DNA from: Veillonella sp.
Lineage (GTDB): Bacteria; Bacillota; Negativicutes; Veillonellales; Veillonellaceae
Reading direction: 5' to 3'
Length of the DNA stretch: 9,846 nucleotides
NCBI RefSeq assembly: GCF_019414865.1
Contig: NZ_DXLG01000049.1
Span: 1,300 to 11,145 of the forward strand
Shown here: positions 1-6,212 of the stretch, one piece after another
Layout: each line of letters starts with the position of its first letter
How positions within the stretch are numbered: the first letter of the stretch is position 1
Program-made: the position numbers and the translations under genes
Notes under the pieces: model-generated
The model's input: only the letters and a program-made list of their open reading frames with translations
Told to the model about the DNA's origin: nothing
Database searches by the model: none

Positions 1-10
1 TCTCTCTATA

Positions 11-58
11 AATACAGTAGAAATCTAGTGAATTTCCGATTTCTACTGCATTATTTTA
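11..58. terminator. AT-rich hairpin, possible weak (bidirectional) terminator of an upstream gene
   Basis: A perfect 11-bp inverted repeat has arms CAGTAGAAATC at 15-25 and GATTTCTACTG at 38-48, with a 12-nt loop. After one mismatch the stem continues for three more pairs (11-13 with 50-52). A T-rich stretch (TTATTTT) follows the right arm. The stem is not GC-rich and the T-run is interrupted, so it may be a weak terminator for a gene ending left of the window, or another structured element. Confidence 0.4.
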
Positions 59-136
59 ATGTCATATTTTATAAAAATATAAAAAATGTTAAAAGATTAT
101 AGATTTTTTTCGAATAGGACTATAAAAATTAGATGA

Positions 137-220
137 AGTATTATATAATATTATCTACAGTATGTATTACAGTAGAACAAGTTTGTTGTTAATGTACAGA
201 AATATCACAGTATTATATAA
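137..220 (+). promoter_or_regulatory. Candidate promoter/operator region upstream of the CMD-fold gene, with repeated motifs
   Basis: The 12-mer AGTATTATATAA occurs twice, at 137-148 and 209-220. The first copy runs into TATAAT (144-149) and the second contains TATTAT (211-216); either could be a -10 box. The motif ACAGTA occurs at 157-162, 169-174 and 207-212, and again at 14-19 within the hairpin further left. No good -35 box at proper spacing is visible for either -10, so the promoter positions are tentative. The region is very AT-rich, which raises the chance of fortuitous repeats. Confidence 0.3.
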
Positions 221-253
221 GTAAGTATTAATGAAAAGGGAGATTCTAAGACG

Positions 254-937
254 TTGAAAAAAGTATTAACCTTAACATTAGCCGTGGCCATCGTCGCCGG
301 TGGCTATATGTCTGAGGCTAATGGGGCGGGAGAACAGCCTTCTAAGCAGGCACCGTCTATATCTGAGATAAATATATATACGCCTAAAGAACTCAATGCA
401 CGTCAAAAAGACTTAGTTGATATCGGTCGCTATACAGCGTCCGGTGATCAAGGTGCGTTGAAAAGTGCAATCGCTTCTGCTATTGAGCGAGGTACGTTGA
501 CACCGCAAGAGGTGAGTATTGCCATTCGTCAACTTTACTCTGCTGCTGGTTTGAAGCAAATGAATGCAGCTTTAGCTACATTCGATCAATTGCGTGAAGA
601 GCGCCCTGAGTTTGGTGCTGATTACGAAAAAATGGTTCCTAAGCAAACAGGACTTAGTGCTTTATTGGGGAATGGCACTAATGGGGCTGCTTTAACAAAG
701 CAGAAGCCTGAGGACGCTAAGGAAGGGGTTCAATATAATACGTTCCGTATGAAGAAGCCGAAACCACAAAATCGCAATCGTTCTCGCCTAGGTAAATTAG
801 ACCGTGAATTGGTCGCTGCCGCAGCTTTAGGTACACGCGTAGGTAAAAATAATCTATTCGCTGCATCTGAAAAGAGTTTATCTGAGCTTGGCCTCAGCAA
901 ATATCAAATTGAAAATCTTGAAACTTTGATTTTCTAA
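254..937 (+). CDS. Exported protein with degenerate carboxymuconolactone decarboxylase (AhpD-like) fold
   Basis: A 227-aa protein. I chose the TTG start at 254 because it gives a basic N-terminus (MKK) and a typical signal peptide (about residues 1-24, hydrophobic core LTLTLAVAIVAGG, small residues near ANGA). AAAGGGAGA lies about 11 nt upstream. Residues about 48-113 resemble a CMD domain: a helix LNARQKDLVDIG, then AIERGTLTPQEVSIAIRQLY and AAGLKQMNAAL, which matches the family pattern of GLT-EE followed by Y-x-G-x-x-x-x-x-NAL. Residues about 182-225 (LDRELVAAAALG to SELGLSKYQIENLE) look like a shortened second CMD half, an arrangement I recall from exported two-domain CMD proteins of Bacteroidetes. 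The protein contains no cysteine and no histidine, so the CxxC/His chemistry of AhpD and the His of gamma-CMD are absent. Its role is unknown and may be structural or binding. It appears monocistronic, with its own terminator. Confidence 0.65.
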   Translation: MKKVLTLTLAVAIVAGGYMSEANGAGEQPSKQAPSISEINIYTPKELNARQKDLVDIGRYTASGDQGALKSAIASAIERGTLTPQEVSIAIRQLYSAAGLKQMNAALATFDQLREERPEFGADYEKMVPKQTGLSALLGNGTNGAALTKQKPEDAKEGVQYNTFRMKKPKPQNRNRSRLGKLDRELVAAAALGTRVGKNNLFAASEKSLSELGLSKYQIENLETLIF

Positions 938-945
938 TACCATCT

Positions 946-975
946 AGACCTACTTCTTCGGAGGTAGGTCTTTTT
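946..975 (+). terminator. Rho-independent terminator with UUCG tetraloop
   Basis: An 11-bp stem (946-956 paired with 961-971, including one G-U pair) closes a TTCG loop at 957-960 in the classic C(UUCG)G context. A short T-run (971-975) follows. It begins 8 nt after the stop codon of the CMD-fold gene and should end that transcript. Confidence 0.9.
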
Positions 976-992
976 ATGTTCTAAATCATATG

Positions 993-1035
993 TAGAAAAG
1001 GGAAATATAATTGACGTTTAACGCCCCCTTTTCTA
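993..1035. repeat. Perfect 10-bp inverted repeat straddling the trmB promoter
   Basis: TAGAAAAGGG at 993-1002 and CCCTTTTCTA at 1026-1035 are exact reverse complements separated by 23 nt. The left arm lies just upstream of the -35 box and the right arm overlaps the first two bases of the -10 box. A smaller 9-bp palindrome, CGTTTAACG (1015-1023), sits between them. The placement suggests an operator, but no regulator is identified. Confidence 0.5.
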
Positions 1036-1039
1036 TAAT
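1011..1039 (+). promoter_or_regulatory. Sigma-70/SigA-type promoter of the trmB-ftsW operon
   Basis: TTGACG at 1011-1016 and TATAAT at 1034-1039 are separated by exactly 17 bp, a near-consensus vegetative promoter about 70 nt before the trmB start. The expected transcription start is near 1046, leaving a leader of about 60 nt that contains a short inverted repeat, AGGT/ACCT (1049-1061). Confidence 0.85.
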
Positions 1040-1108
1040 TAATAAGATAGGTATATGACCTGTAATAATAGATATAATTAATAATTAATATAGATGTAAG
1101 GAGAAAGT

Positions 1109-1768
1109 ATGCGCCTTCGTAGAAAACCGTGGATTGATGAAGCTATCCACGAATATGACTCTCATATTATTTTATCTGGTCAAGAGCAGTATAAGGGTAA
1201 ATGGCGTGAGTTATTTGTACATCCTGAACGACCATTATATATGGAGCTTGGTACAGGTAAGGGACGCTTTATTGCGGGCATGTCCGAAGCGTATCCAGAT
1301 GCTAACTTCGTAGGATTTGAAGTGCAAATTGGGGTAATCTATTACGCAGCACAAAAAATCTTTGAAGCAGAACGAGATAATGCTAAGGTATCTCTTTTTG
1401 ATATCGCTGGTATTGAAGAGATTGTTGCGCCAGGTGAAGTAGATCGCTTCTATATCAACTTCTGTGATCCATGGCCTAAGGCAAAGCATGCTAAGCGTCG
1501 CCTCACATATCATACATTCCTCGATCGTTATGCTCGTCTTTTAAAAGACGGTGGTGAGGTTCACTTTAAAACTGATAATGAAGGTTTATTTATGTTCTCT
1601 CTTGAAGAATTCAAAGAATGCGGATGGGAACTTAAAAATGTAACCTATGATTTACATAGTACAGACCTTCCAAATGTAAAAACTGAGTATGAAGAAAAGT
1701 TTAGTGCTAAAGGGCAACCTATTTTCCGCTTAGAAGCAATTAAGCCGAAAGTACAAAAGGAGGCTTAA
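1109..1768 (+). CDS. trmB: tRNA (guanine-N7-)-methyltransferase TrmB
   Basis: A 219-aa cytoplasmic enzyme, close to the usual length for the family. It methylates N7 of G46 in the variable loop of many tRNAs using S-adenosylmethionine. The Rossmann SAM-binding motif ELGTGKG is at residues 46-52 and the acidic strand end FEVQ at 70-73. The family signature NFCDPWPKAKHAKRRL is at 117-132 (usual form NFxDPWPKxRHxKRRL) and the C-terminal TEYE motif at 192-195, followed by the conserved F/Y-rich end KGQPIFRLEA. The ATG start is supported by AAGGAG at 1098-1103. It is the first gene of a two-gene unit: the stop codon lies 1 nt before the next start, and the ribosome binding site of the next gene is inside the trmB 3' end. 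Confidence 0.95.
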   Translation: MRLRRKPWIDEAIHEYDSHIILSGQEQYKGKWRELFVHPERPLYMELGTGKGRFIAGMSEAYPDANFVGFEVQIGVIYYAAQKIFEAERDNAKVSLFDIAGIEEIVAPGEVDRFYINFCDPWPKAKHAKRRLTYHTFLDRYARLLKDGGEVHFKTDNEGLFMFSLEEFKECGWELKNVTYDLHSTDLPNVKTEYEEKFSAKGQPIFRLEAIKPKVQKEA

Positions 1769-1769
1769 C

Positions 1770-3113
1770 ATGGAAACACCGAATAAGGGGGATAGTCGGT
1801 GGGGCTCACTCTTTAAAAATGATTTACAAGGTATGCTCTTACCTATAGTACTCATCACGATTATAGGTAGTGTGAATATCTTCAGTGCCACCTATATTAG
1901 CTCTATTTACGAAAATACAGGGCTTTTAGGGTATTTTTCAAAGCATATAGGTTTCCTATTTCTTTCAATGGCAATAGGTGTTATTCTATATCGGTATGAT
2001 TATAGACAACTACAAAAGCCACATATGTTGCAACGCATAATGATTGCAACCCTAATAGGCATGGTGTTAGTTCTTGTGGCGGGCTCTGTCATTAATGGTG
2101 CGCGTCGGTGGATTGTTATCGGTCCCGTATCGATACAGCCGTCGGAATTTGCCAAATTAGCTGCCATAATATGGACATCCGCTAAATTGAGTACCATGAG
2201 AAAATGGGGAAAATCAAGATATAATAATCCACTCACAAACTTACAAGGTTATGTGAGTGAGCGCGTAGGTTATATGTTGCCAATGTTAGTTTGGCCTATA
2301 ATCTTTGCAGTGTTAACGATCTTGCAACCAGATATGGGGACAACTGTGCTAATCTTTGGGTTCTCCTTCATATTAATTTATTTAGCAGGTTTTGATGGTC
2401 GATTCTTTGGTGGTGCTTTTGCTGTAGCTGGTGTGATAGGCTTTATTGCAGCTCGTATGTCACCGTATCGTTGGGAACGGATTCAGTCTTGGTTCGACCC
2501 TTGGCCTCATGCTCAAGATATGGGCTATCAAACGGTGCAAGGCCTTTTGGCCGTAGGTTCTGGCGGTATTCTTGGAGAAGGCTTTATGCAAGGTACATCT
2601 AAGTACTTTTACTTGCCAGAAGCACACACAGACTTTGCATTCGCCGTGTGGGCTCAAGAAATGGGCTTTATCGGAGCTGTCTTTGTAGTTCTTTTGGTGG
2701 CAGCCTTTACATTCTTTGGATTCCGCATTGCTAATCGATCTCGCGATGAATTTGGCAAATGGTTAGCGATGGGGATAACCTTGCTCATCAGTGGACAAGC
2801 ATTATTTAACATTGCCATGGTTTGTGGCATTATGCCTGTAACAGGTGTACCTTTGCCATTTATTAGTTATGGTGGTTCCTCACTGTTGATGAACTTTATG
2901 GCTATAGGCTTGTTAGCTAGCGTTGGTCGTCGCAATGTAGAAGGTGTAAAACAAGTTGGTACTGCTGAGGCTTTGCCATCTTTACGTGAGGAAACGCAAA
3001 GCCGATTCAAACCGGCTGCTCCGAGGAGTCCTCAAAAAACGGAAATGCCTGGTCCATTCAGACCGAGAGAGACTAAAAAGCCTACTCGTAGACGACCTAG
3101 GTCTGAACGTTGA
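1770..3113 (+). CDS. ftsW: SEDS-family peptidoglycan glycosyltransferase, FtsW/SpoVE type
   Basis: A 447-aa integral membrane protein with about ten hydrophobic segments. SEDS proteins polymerise lipid II into glycan strands together with a class B PBP; FtsW acts at the division septum, RodA in elongation. Visible signatures are NGARRW (109-114), GPVSIQPSEFAK (118-129), QPDMGT (186-191), WFDPW (241-245), LPEAHTDF (282-289, with the conserved loop Asp at 288) and GVPLPFISYGGSS (359-371). The LPEAHTDF and PFISYGGSSL forms favour FtsW/SpoVE over RodA, but this is judged by eye. Residues from about 388 form a cytoplasmic tail rich in Arg, Lys and Pro, ending in RRRPRSER. AAGGAGG at 1757-1763 lies in the end of trmB, and the 1-nt gap implies translational coupling. 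No clear terminator follows. Confidence 0.9.
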   Translation: METPNKGDSRWGSLFKNDLQGMLLPIVLITIIGSVNIFSATYISSIYENTGLLGYFSKHIGFLFLSMAIGVILYRYDYRQLQKPHMLQRIMIATLIGMVLVLVAGSVINGARRWIVIGPVSIQPSEFAKLAAIIWTSAKLSTMRKWGKSRYNNPLTNLQGYVSERVGYMLPMLVWPIIFAVLTILQPDMGTTVLIFGFSFILIYLAGFDGRFFGGAFAVAGVIGFIAARMSPYRWERIQSWFDPWPHAQDMGYQTVQGLLAVGSGGILGEGFMQGTSKYFYLPEAHTDFAFAVWAQEMGFIGAVFVVLLVAAFTFFGFRIANRSRDEFGKWLAMGITLLISGQALFNIAMVCGIMPVTGVPLPFISYGGSSLLMNFMAIGLLASVGRRNVEGVKQVGTAEALPSLREETQSRFKPAAPRSPQKTEMPGPFRPRETKKPTRRRPRSER

Positions 3114-3155
3114 TATTTAACTTATGTAGTATAAGGTGAATATATTTAGTGTGGA

Positions 3156-3189
3156 TTTATATAGCATCTCTTAAGATGTGCTGTATAAA
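3156..3189 (+). promoter_or_regulatory. Leader hairpin upstream of the uracil permease gene
   Basis: Arms TTTATATAGCA (3156-3166) and TGCTGTATAAA (3179-3189) pair over 11 positions with one T-G wobble. The inner TCT/AGA adds three pairs with a 2-nt bulge. The hairpin lies in the 110-nt gap between ftsW and uraA, about 35 nt before the start codon. There is no T-run after it, so it is not a standard terminator. I see no PyrR-type binding loop or purine riboswitch core. It could modulate read-through from ftsW or uraA translation. No convincing promoter was found in this gap. Confidence 0.4.
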
Positions 3190-3223
3190 TGCAACGTACT
3201 TGTATTGTGTGTGAGGAGAAAAA

Positions 3224-4507
3224 ATGAAGGATTATATTGATATCCAAGAACGCCCGTCCTGGGGTCGAATGTTGCCACTTAGTTTTCAACATTTATTTGC
3301 TATGTTTGGTTCAACTGTATTGGTACCATATTTGTTAAAAGTAGATCCGGCAACAGCTTTATTCATGAATGGTATCGGTACATTACTGTATTTGTTTGTT
3401 TGTAAAGGTAAAATCCCTGCATACCTCGGTTCTAGCTTTGCTTTCATTGCTCCTGTAGCAGGCGTATTATCTGCAGGTCTTGGTTATGAGGCTGCAAAGG
3501 GGGCCTTCGTTGTATTTGGTCTATCCTTTGTGATTTTATCTATTCTCGTTCGTTATATTGGTACTCGTTGGATTGATAAGTTATTCCCTCCAGCAGCGAT
3601 GGGAGCTATCGTAGCTATTATCGGTTTGGAATTAGCGCCAGTAGCAATGAGTATGTCTGGCCTTATTGGCAATCAAGATTTAGGCATGAGCCACAGCCAA
3701 GCTATTTTTATCTCTATGTTTTCCTTAGTTGTTACCTTGCTTGGTACTGTTGTGTTCCGTGGCTTCTTAGCTGTAATCCCTGTTTTGATTGGCGTTGTTT
3801 CCGGCTATATCTTGTCTGCCTTCATGGGAGTTGTTGATTTCTCTGCTGTAGAGGCTGCTCCTTGGTTCTCTTTACCACAGTTCTATGGCATGCCTGTATT
3901 TGATATCAATGCCATTATTATGATTATGCCAGCACTCTTTGTAGTATTTGCTGAGCACGTAGGTCACTTAGTTGTAACGAGCAACATTGTATCAAAAGAC
4001 TTGATGAAAGAACCAGGTCTACAACGTTCCTTGCTAGGTGATGGCCTTGCGAACATCCTTTCTGGTTTCTTTGGTGCCACACCAAATACGACATACGGTG
4101 AAAATATCGGTGTCCTCGCTATTACTCGTTGCTTTAGCGTATGGGTAATTGGTGGTGCTGCAGTTCTTGCGATGATTATCTCCTTTGTAGGTAAAGTAGC
4201 AGCTCTTATTCATGCTATTCCAGTTCCAGTTATGGGTGGTGTATCCATTCTCTTATTCGGTATCATTGCAGCATCAGGTTTGCGCATGCTTGTAGAACGC
4301 AAGGTAGATTATACAAACCCTGTTAACATGATCTTAACATCTGTTATCCTCGTTGTAGGTCTTAGCGGTGCAGAACTTGCTGTAGGTCCTGTTGTATTGA
4401 AAGGCATGGGGCTTGCTACTGTAGTAGGCATGGCAATGAGTATTATCTTATTGATCCTTCAAAAAACAGGCGTTGGTAATGACCAATTGAAAAAAACAGA
4501 AGTATAA
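3224..4507 (+). CDS. uraA: Uracil permease (uracil:H+ symporter, NCS2/NAT family)
   Basis: A 427-aa membrane transporter of the nucleobase-ascorbate transporter family that brings uracil into the cell for salvage to UMP. Length and sequence fit the bacterial UraA/PyrP group. Visible are the N-terminal QHLFAMFGSTVLVP (22-35), the substrate-binding segment AEHVGHL (243-249), whose Glu and His correspond to the uracil-contacting region of E. coli UraA, and NTTYGENIGVLAITR (288-302) with the second conserved Glu at 293. About 14 hydrophobic segments are expected for this fold. GAGGAG at 3213-3218 supports the ATG. No pyr biosynthesis genes lie nearby, so this is probably a stand-alone salvage gene, transcribed from an unseen promoter in the 3114-3223 gap or by read-through from ftsW. 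Its transcript likely ends at 4624-4666. Confidence 0.95.
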   Translation: MKDYIDIQERPSWGRMLPLSFQHLFAMFGSTVLVPYLLKVDPATALFMNGIGTLLYLFVCKGKIPAYLGSSFAFIAPVAGVLSAGLGYEAAKGAFVVFGLSFVILSILVRYIGTRWIDKLFPPAAMGAIVAIIGLELAPVAMSMSGLIGNQDLGMSHSQAIFISMFSLVVTLLGTVVFRGFLAVIPVLIGVVSGYILSAFMGVVDFSAVEAAPWFSLPQFYGMPVFDINAIIMIMPALFVVFAEHVGHLVVTSNIVSKDLMKEPGLQRSLLGDGLANILSGFFGATPNTTYGENIGVLAITRCFSVWVIGGAAVLAMIISFVGKVAALIHAIPVPVMGGVSILLFGIIAASGLRMLVERKVDYTNPVNMILTSVILVVGLSGAELAVGPVVLKGMGLATVVGMAMSIILLILQKTGVGNDQLKKTEV

Positions 4508-4548
4508 TTTAATTCAAGTCTATTAATGAAATAGTATCTTAAGATGAT

Positions 4549-4586
4549 AACTTCTAATAGAGGACAACTTCTAATAGAGGATAACT
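4549..4586. repeat. 17-bp tandem repeat (about 2.3 copies) downstream of uraA
   Basis: The unit AACTTCTAATAGAGGAY is present at 4549-4565 and 4566-4582 with a single C/T difference at its last base. A partial third copy (AACT) follows. The array sits between the uraA stop and its terminator, in the 3' untranslated region. A perfect 10-bp palindrome, ATCTTAAGAT (4536-4545), immediately precedes it. No function can be assigned. Confidence 0.75.
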
Positions 4587-4623
4587 ACAACATTAAAACT
4601 TTGAACTAATATACTTTATAAAC

Positions 4624-4671
4624 AACGACTACTGAATCAGGTGTAATCTGTGAAAGTAGTCGTTTTCATTT
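4624..4671 (+). terminator. Rho-independent terminator after uraA
   Basis: A perfect 10-bp stem, AACGACTACT (4624-4633) with AGTAGTCGTT (4655-4664), encloses a 21-nt loop holding a small CAG/CTG stem. It is followed by TTTT, C, then another T-rich stretch. It should end the uraA transcript 117 nt after the stop codon and insulate the nfeD promoter. Confidence 0.85.
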
Positions 4672-4674
4672 TTC

Positions 4675-4703
4675 TTTATAATTTATTCTTTATATTGTAT
4701 AAT
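4675..4703 (+). promoter_or_regulatory. Promoter of the nfeD-floA operon
   Basis: A perfect TATAAT box at 4698-4703 has TTTATA (4675-4680, four of six consensus bases) 17 bp upstream. It lies directly after the uraA terminator and about 44 nt before the nfeD start, giving a leader of roughly 35 nt. Confidence 0.65.
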
Positions 4704-4746
4704 GAATATATAAGTTGCATAAAATTAATTATAGAGAGGAGGGCCT

Positions 4747-5211
4747 ATGGAGTTTTTAATTTGGATGGCTATAGGGATTGCCCTGATGGCGGTAGAACTC
4801 GTTGTTCCAGGCGGTATTTTGGGACTCATTGGTTATTGTGTTTTCCTATGGGGTGTTTTCGAAGCGCTTGGAGAAGGTACTATGGCGCTATATGCTGTAC
4901 TAGGATTAACAGCCTTGTTAATTGTCCTTATCATCATGTTCTTTAATCACTTTGAAAAGACTTGGATAGGCAAATTGTTTACCTTAGGGCAACGATCTAC
5001 GACAAAAGCTGGCTATGTATCTAATGATGTATTAGATGACTTAGTTGGTAAAGAAGGCGTAGCTCATACTACACTGCGCCCTGCAGGTATCGCAAAAATT
5101 GATGGTAATTTGGTGGATGTTGTGACCGAAGGGGACTTCATCGATGCCGGTTCACCTATTGTGGTGCTTCGTGTTGTAGGCGGCCGCAATATTGTTAGAA
5201 AGCGCGATTAA
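4747..5211 (+). CDS. NfeD-family membrane protein (short form), partner of flotillin-like FloA
   Basis: A 154-aa protein. The N-terminal half has hydrophobic segments at about 3-18, 22-41 and 46-67, including the family-type ELVVPGG turn (17-23). The C-terminal part (about 97-152) is an OB-fold NfeD domain with the typical pattern G-x-A-x-T-x-LRPAG followed by DGNLVDVVTEGDFIDAGSPIVVLRV. The ClpP-like serine protease domain of long NfeD proteins is absent, so this is the short type that usually sits beside an SPFH gene. It probably acts with FloA in membrane microdomains; the precise role of the family is unsettled. AGGAGG at 4737-4742 supports the ATG at 4747. A gap of 36 nt separates it from floA. 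A 98-codon frame overlapping its start in another register is not a gene. Confidence 0.88.
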   Translation: MEFLIWMAIGIALMAVELVVPGGILGLIGYCVFLWGVFEALGEGTMALYAVLGLTALLIVLIIMFFNHFEKTWIGKLFTLGQRSTTKAGYVSNDVLDDLVGKEGVAHTTLRPAGIAKIDGNLVDVVTEGDFIDAGSPIVVLRVVGGRNIVRKRD

Positions 5212-5247
5212 GCTTTCACCACATCGTCGTATATAATGGAGGTTATT

Positions 5248-6204
5248 ATGGATGTAGGTATTTTAGTTTTGATTCCCATTCTACTGATTGGGATTATGGT
5301 GTTCTTGTATGTTGTGCCATTAGGCCTTTGGGTATCTGCTCTTGCAGCGGGCGTTAATGTTGGTATCTTTACACTCGTAGGTATGCGCTTGCGTCGTGTA
5401 AATCCATCCCAAATCGTAATGCCTTTGATTAAAGCTAATAAAGCAGGTCTTGATGTTAATGTAAATCAGCTTGAAGCGCATTACCTTGCAGGTGGTGACG
5501 TTGACCGCGTTGTAGATGCTTTAATCGCCGCTGAACGCGCATCTATTCCTTTGACATTTGAACGTTCCGCAGCTATCGACCTTGCAGGTCGCGATGTATT
5601 GGAAGCGGTACAAATGTCCGTTAATCCTAAAGTGATTGAAACACCAATTATCTCTGCAGTAGCGAAAAACGGTATCGAACTCAAGGTTCGTGCTCGTGTA
5701 ACTGTACGTGCTAATATTGACCGCCTCGTTGGTGGTGCTGGTGAAGCGACTATTATCGCCCGTGTTGGTGAAGGTATTGTAACAACTGTAGGTTCCTCTG
5801 AAGAGCACACAGATGTACTAGAAAATCCAGATCACATCTCTCGTACTGTATTGGGTAAAGGTCTTGATGCGGGTACTGCATTCGAAATCTTATCCATTGA
5901 TATTGCTGACGTAGACGTAGGACGTAACATCGGTGCTCAATTGCAAACAGATCAAGCGGAAGCGGACAAGAAAATTGCTCAAGCTCGTGCAGAAGAACGC
6001 CGTGCAATGGCTGTTGCTACAGAACAAGAAATGCGTGCGAAAACACAAGACATGCAAGCTAAGGTTGTGGAAGCACAAGCTGAAGTTCCTAAAGCATTGG
6101 CAGAAGCTTTCAGAAACGGTAATCTTGGCGTTATGGATTACTACAATATGAACAATATTATTGCAGACACTAAAATGCGTGAAAACTTAGCAGATAGTGA
6201 ATAG
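5248..6204 (+). CDS. floA: Flotillin-like protein FloA (SPFH domain)
   Basis: A 318-aa membrane-scaffold protein of the FloA (formerly UPF0365) family, which organises functional membrane microdomains and membrane fluidity in Firmicutes. Residues about 4-45 form a hydrophobic membrane-inserting hairpin, followed by GMRLRRVNP. The SPFH region spans about 48-230 and includes PLTFERSAAIDLAGRDVLEA, AVAKNGIELKVRARVTVR and VGEGIVTTVGSS. Residues about 236-288 are an Ala/Glu-rich coiled coil with AEA-type repeats, and the end holds GNLGVMDYYNMNNI, typical of FloA. The frame could start at an ATG at 5236, but GGAGG (5238-5242) overlaps that codon and is ideally placed 5 nt before the ATG at 5248, which I take as the real start. 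It is the middle gene of a three-gene operon. Antisense open frames across it are compositional shadows. Confidence 0.95.
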   Translation: MDVGILVLIPILLIGIMVFLYVVPLGLWVSALAAGVNVGIFTLVGMRLRRVNPSQIVMPLIKANKAGLDVNVNQLEAHYLAGGDVDRVVDALIAAERASIPLTFERSAAIDLAGRDVLEAVQMSVNPKVIETPIISAVAKNGIELKVRARVTVRANIDRLVGGAGEATIIARVGEGIVTTVGSSEEHTDVLENPDHISRTVLGKGLDAGTAFEILSIDIADVDVGRNIGAQLQTDQAEADKKIAQARAEERRAMAVATEQEMRAKTQDMQAKVVEAQAEVPKALAEAFRNGNLGVMDYYNMNNIIADTKMRENLADSE

Positions 6205-6212
6205 GAGTAGCT

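Noticed and set aside
38..58. The segment around TTTCTACT resembles part of a Cas12a CRISPR direct repeat
   Set aside because: Only about eight bases match and there is no repeat-spacer array. The sequence is explained better as the right arm of a simple hairpin.
231..257. Eight-codon frame (ATG at 231, TGA at 255) overlapping the TTG start of the exported protein
   Set aside because: It has no ribosome binding site of its own, and the Shine-Dalgarno of the real gene lies inside it. It is probably a chance ATG.
4650..4946. 98-codon frame starting in the uraA terminator and overlapping the nfeD start
   Set aside because: It begins inside a terminator hairpin, lacks a ribosome binding site, and its overlapping part is a frame-shifted reading of the well-supported nfeD gene.
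5236..5247. Upstream ATG at 5236 as the floA start
   Set aside because: That ATG overlaps the GGAGG that serves the ATG at 5248, and it would leave floA without a ribosome binding site.
5481..6078. Several antisense open frames of 62 to 109 codons across floA
   Set aside because: They lie opposite a strongly conserved gene, have low-complexity or Cys/Tyr/Arg-rich translations and no ribosome binding sites. They are shadows of the floA codon pattern.
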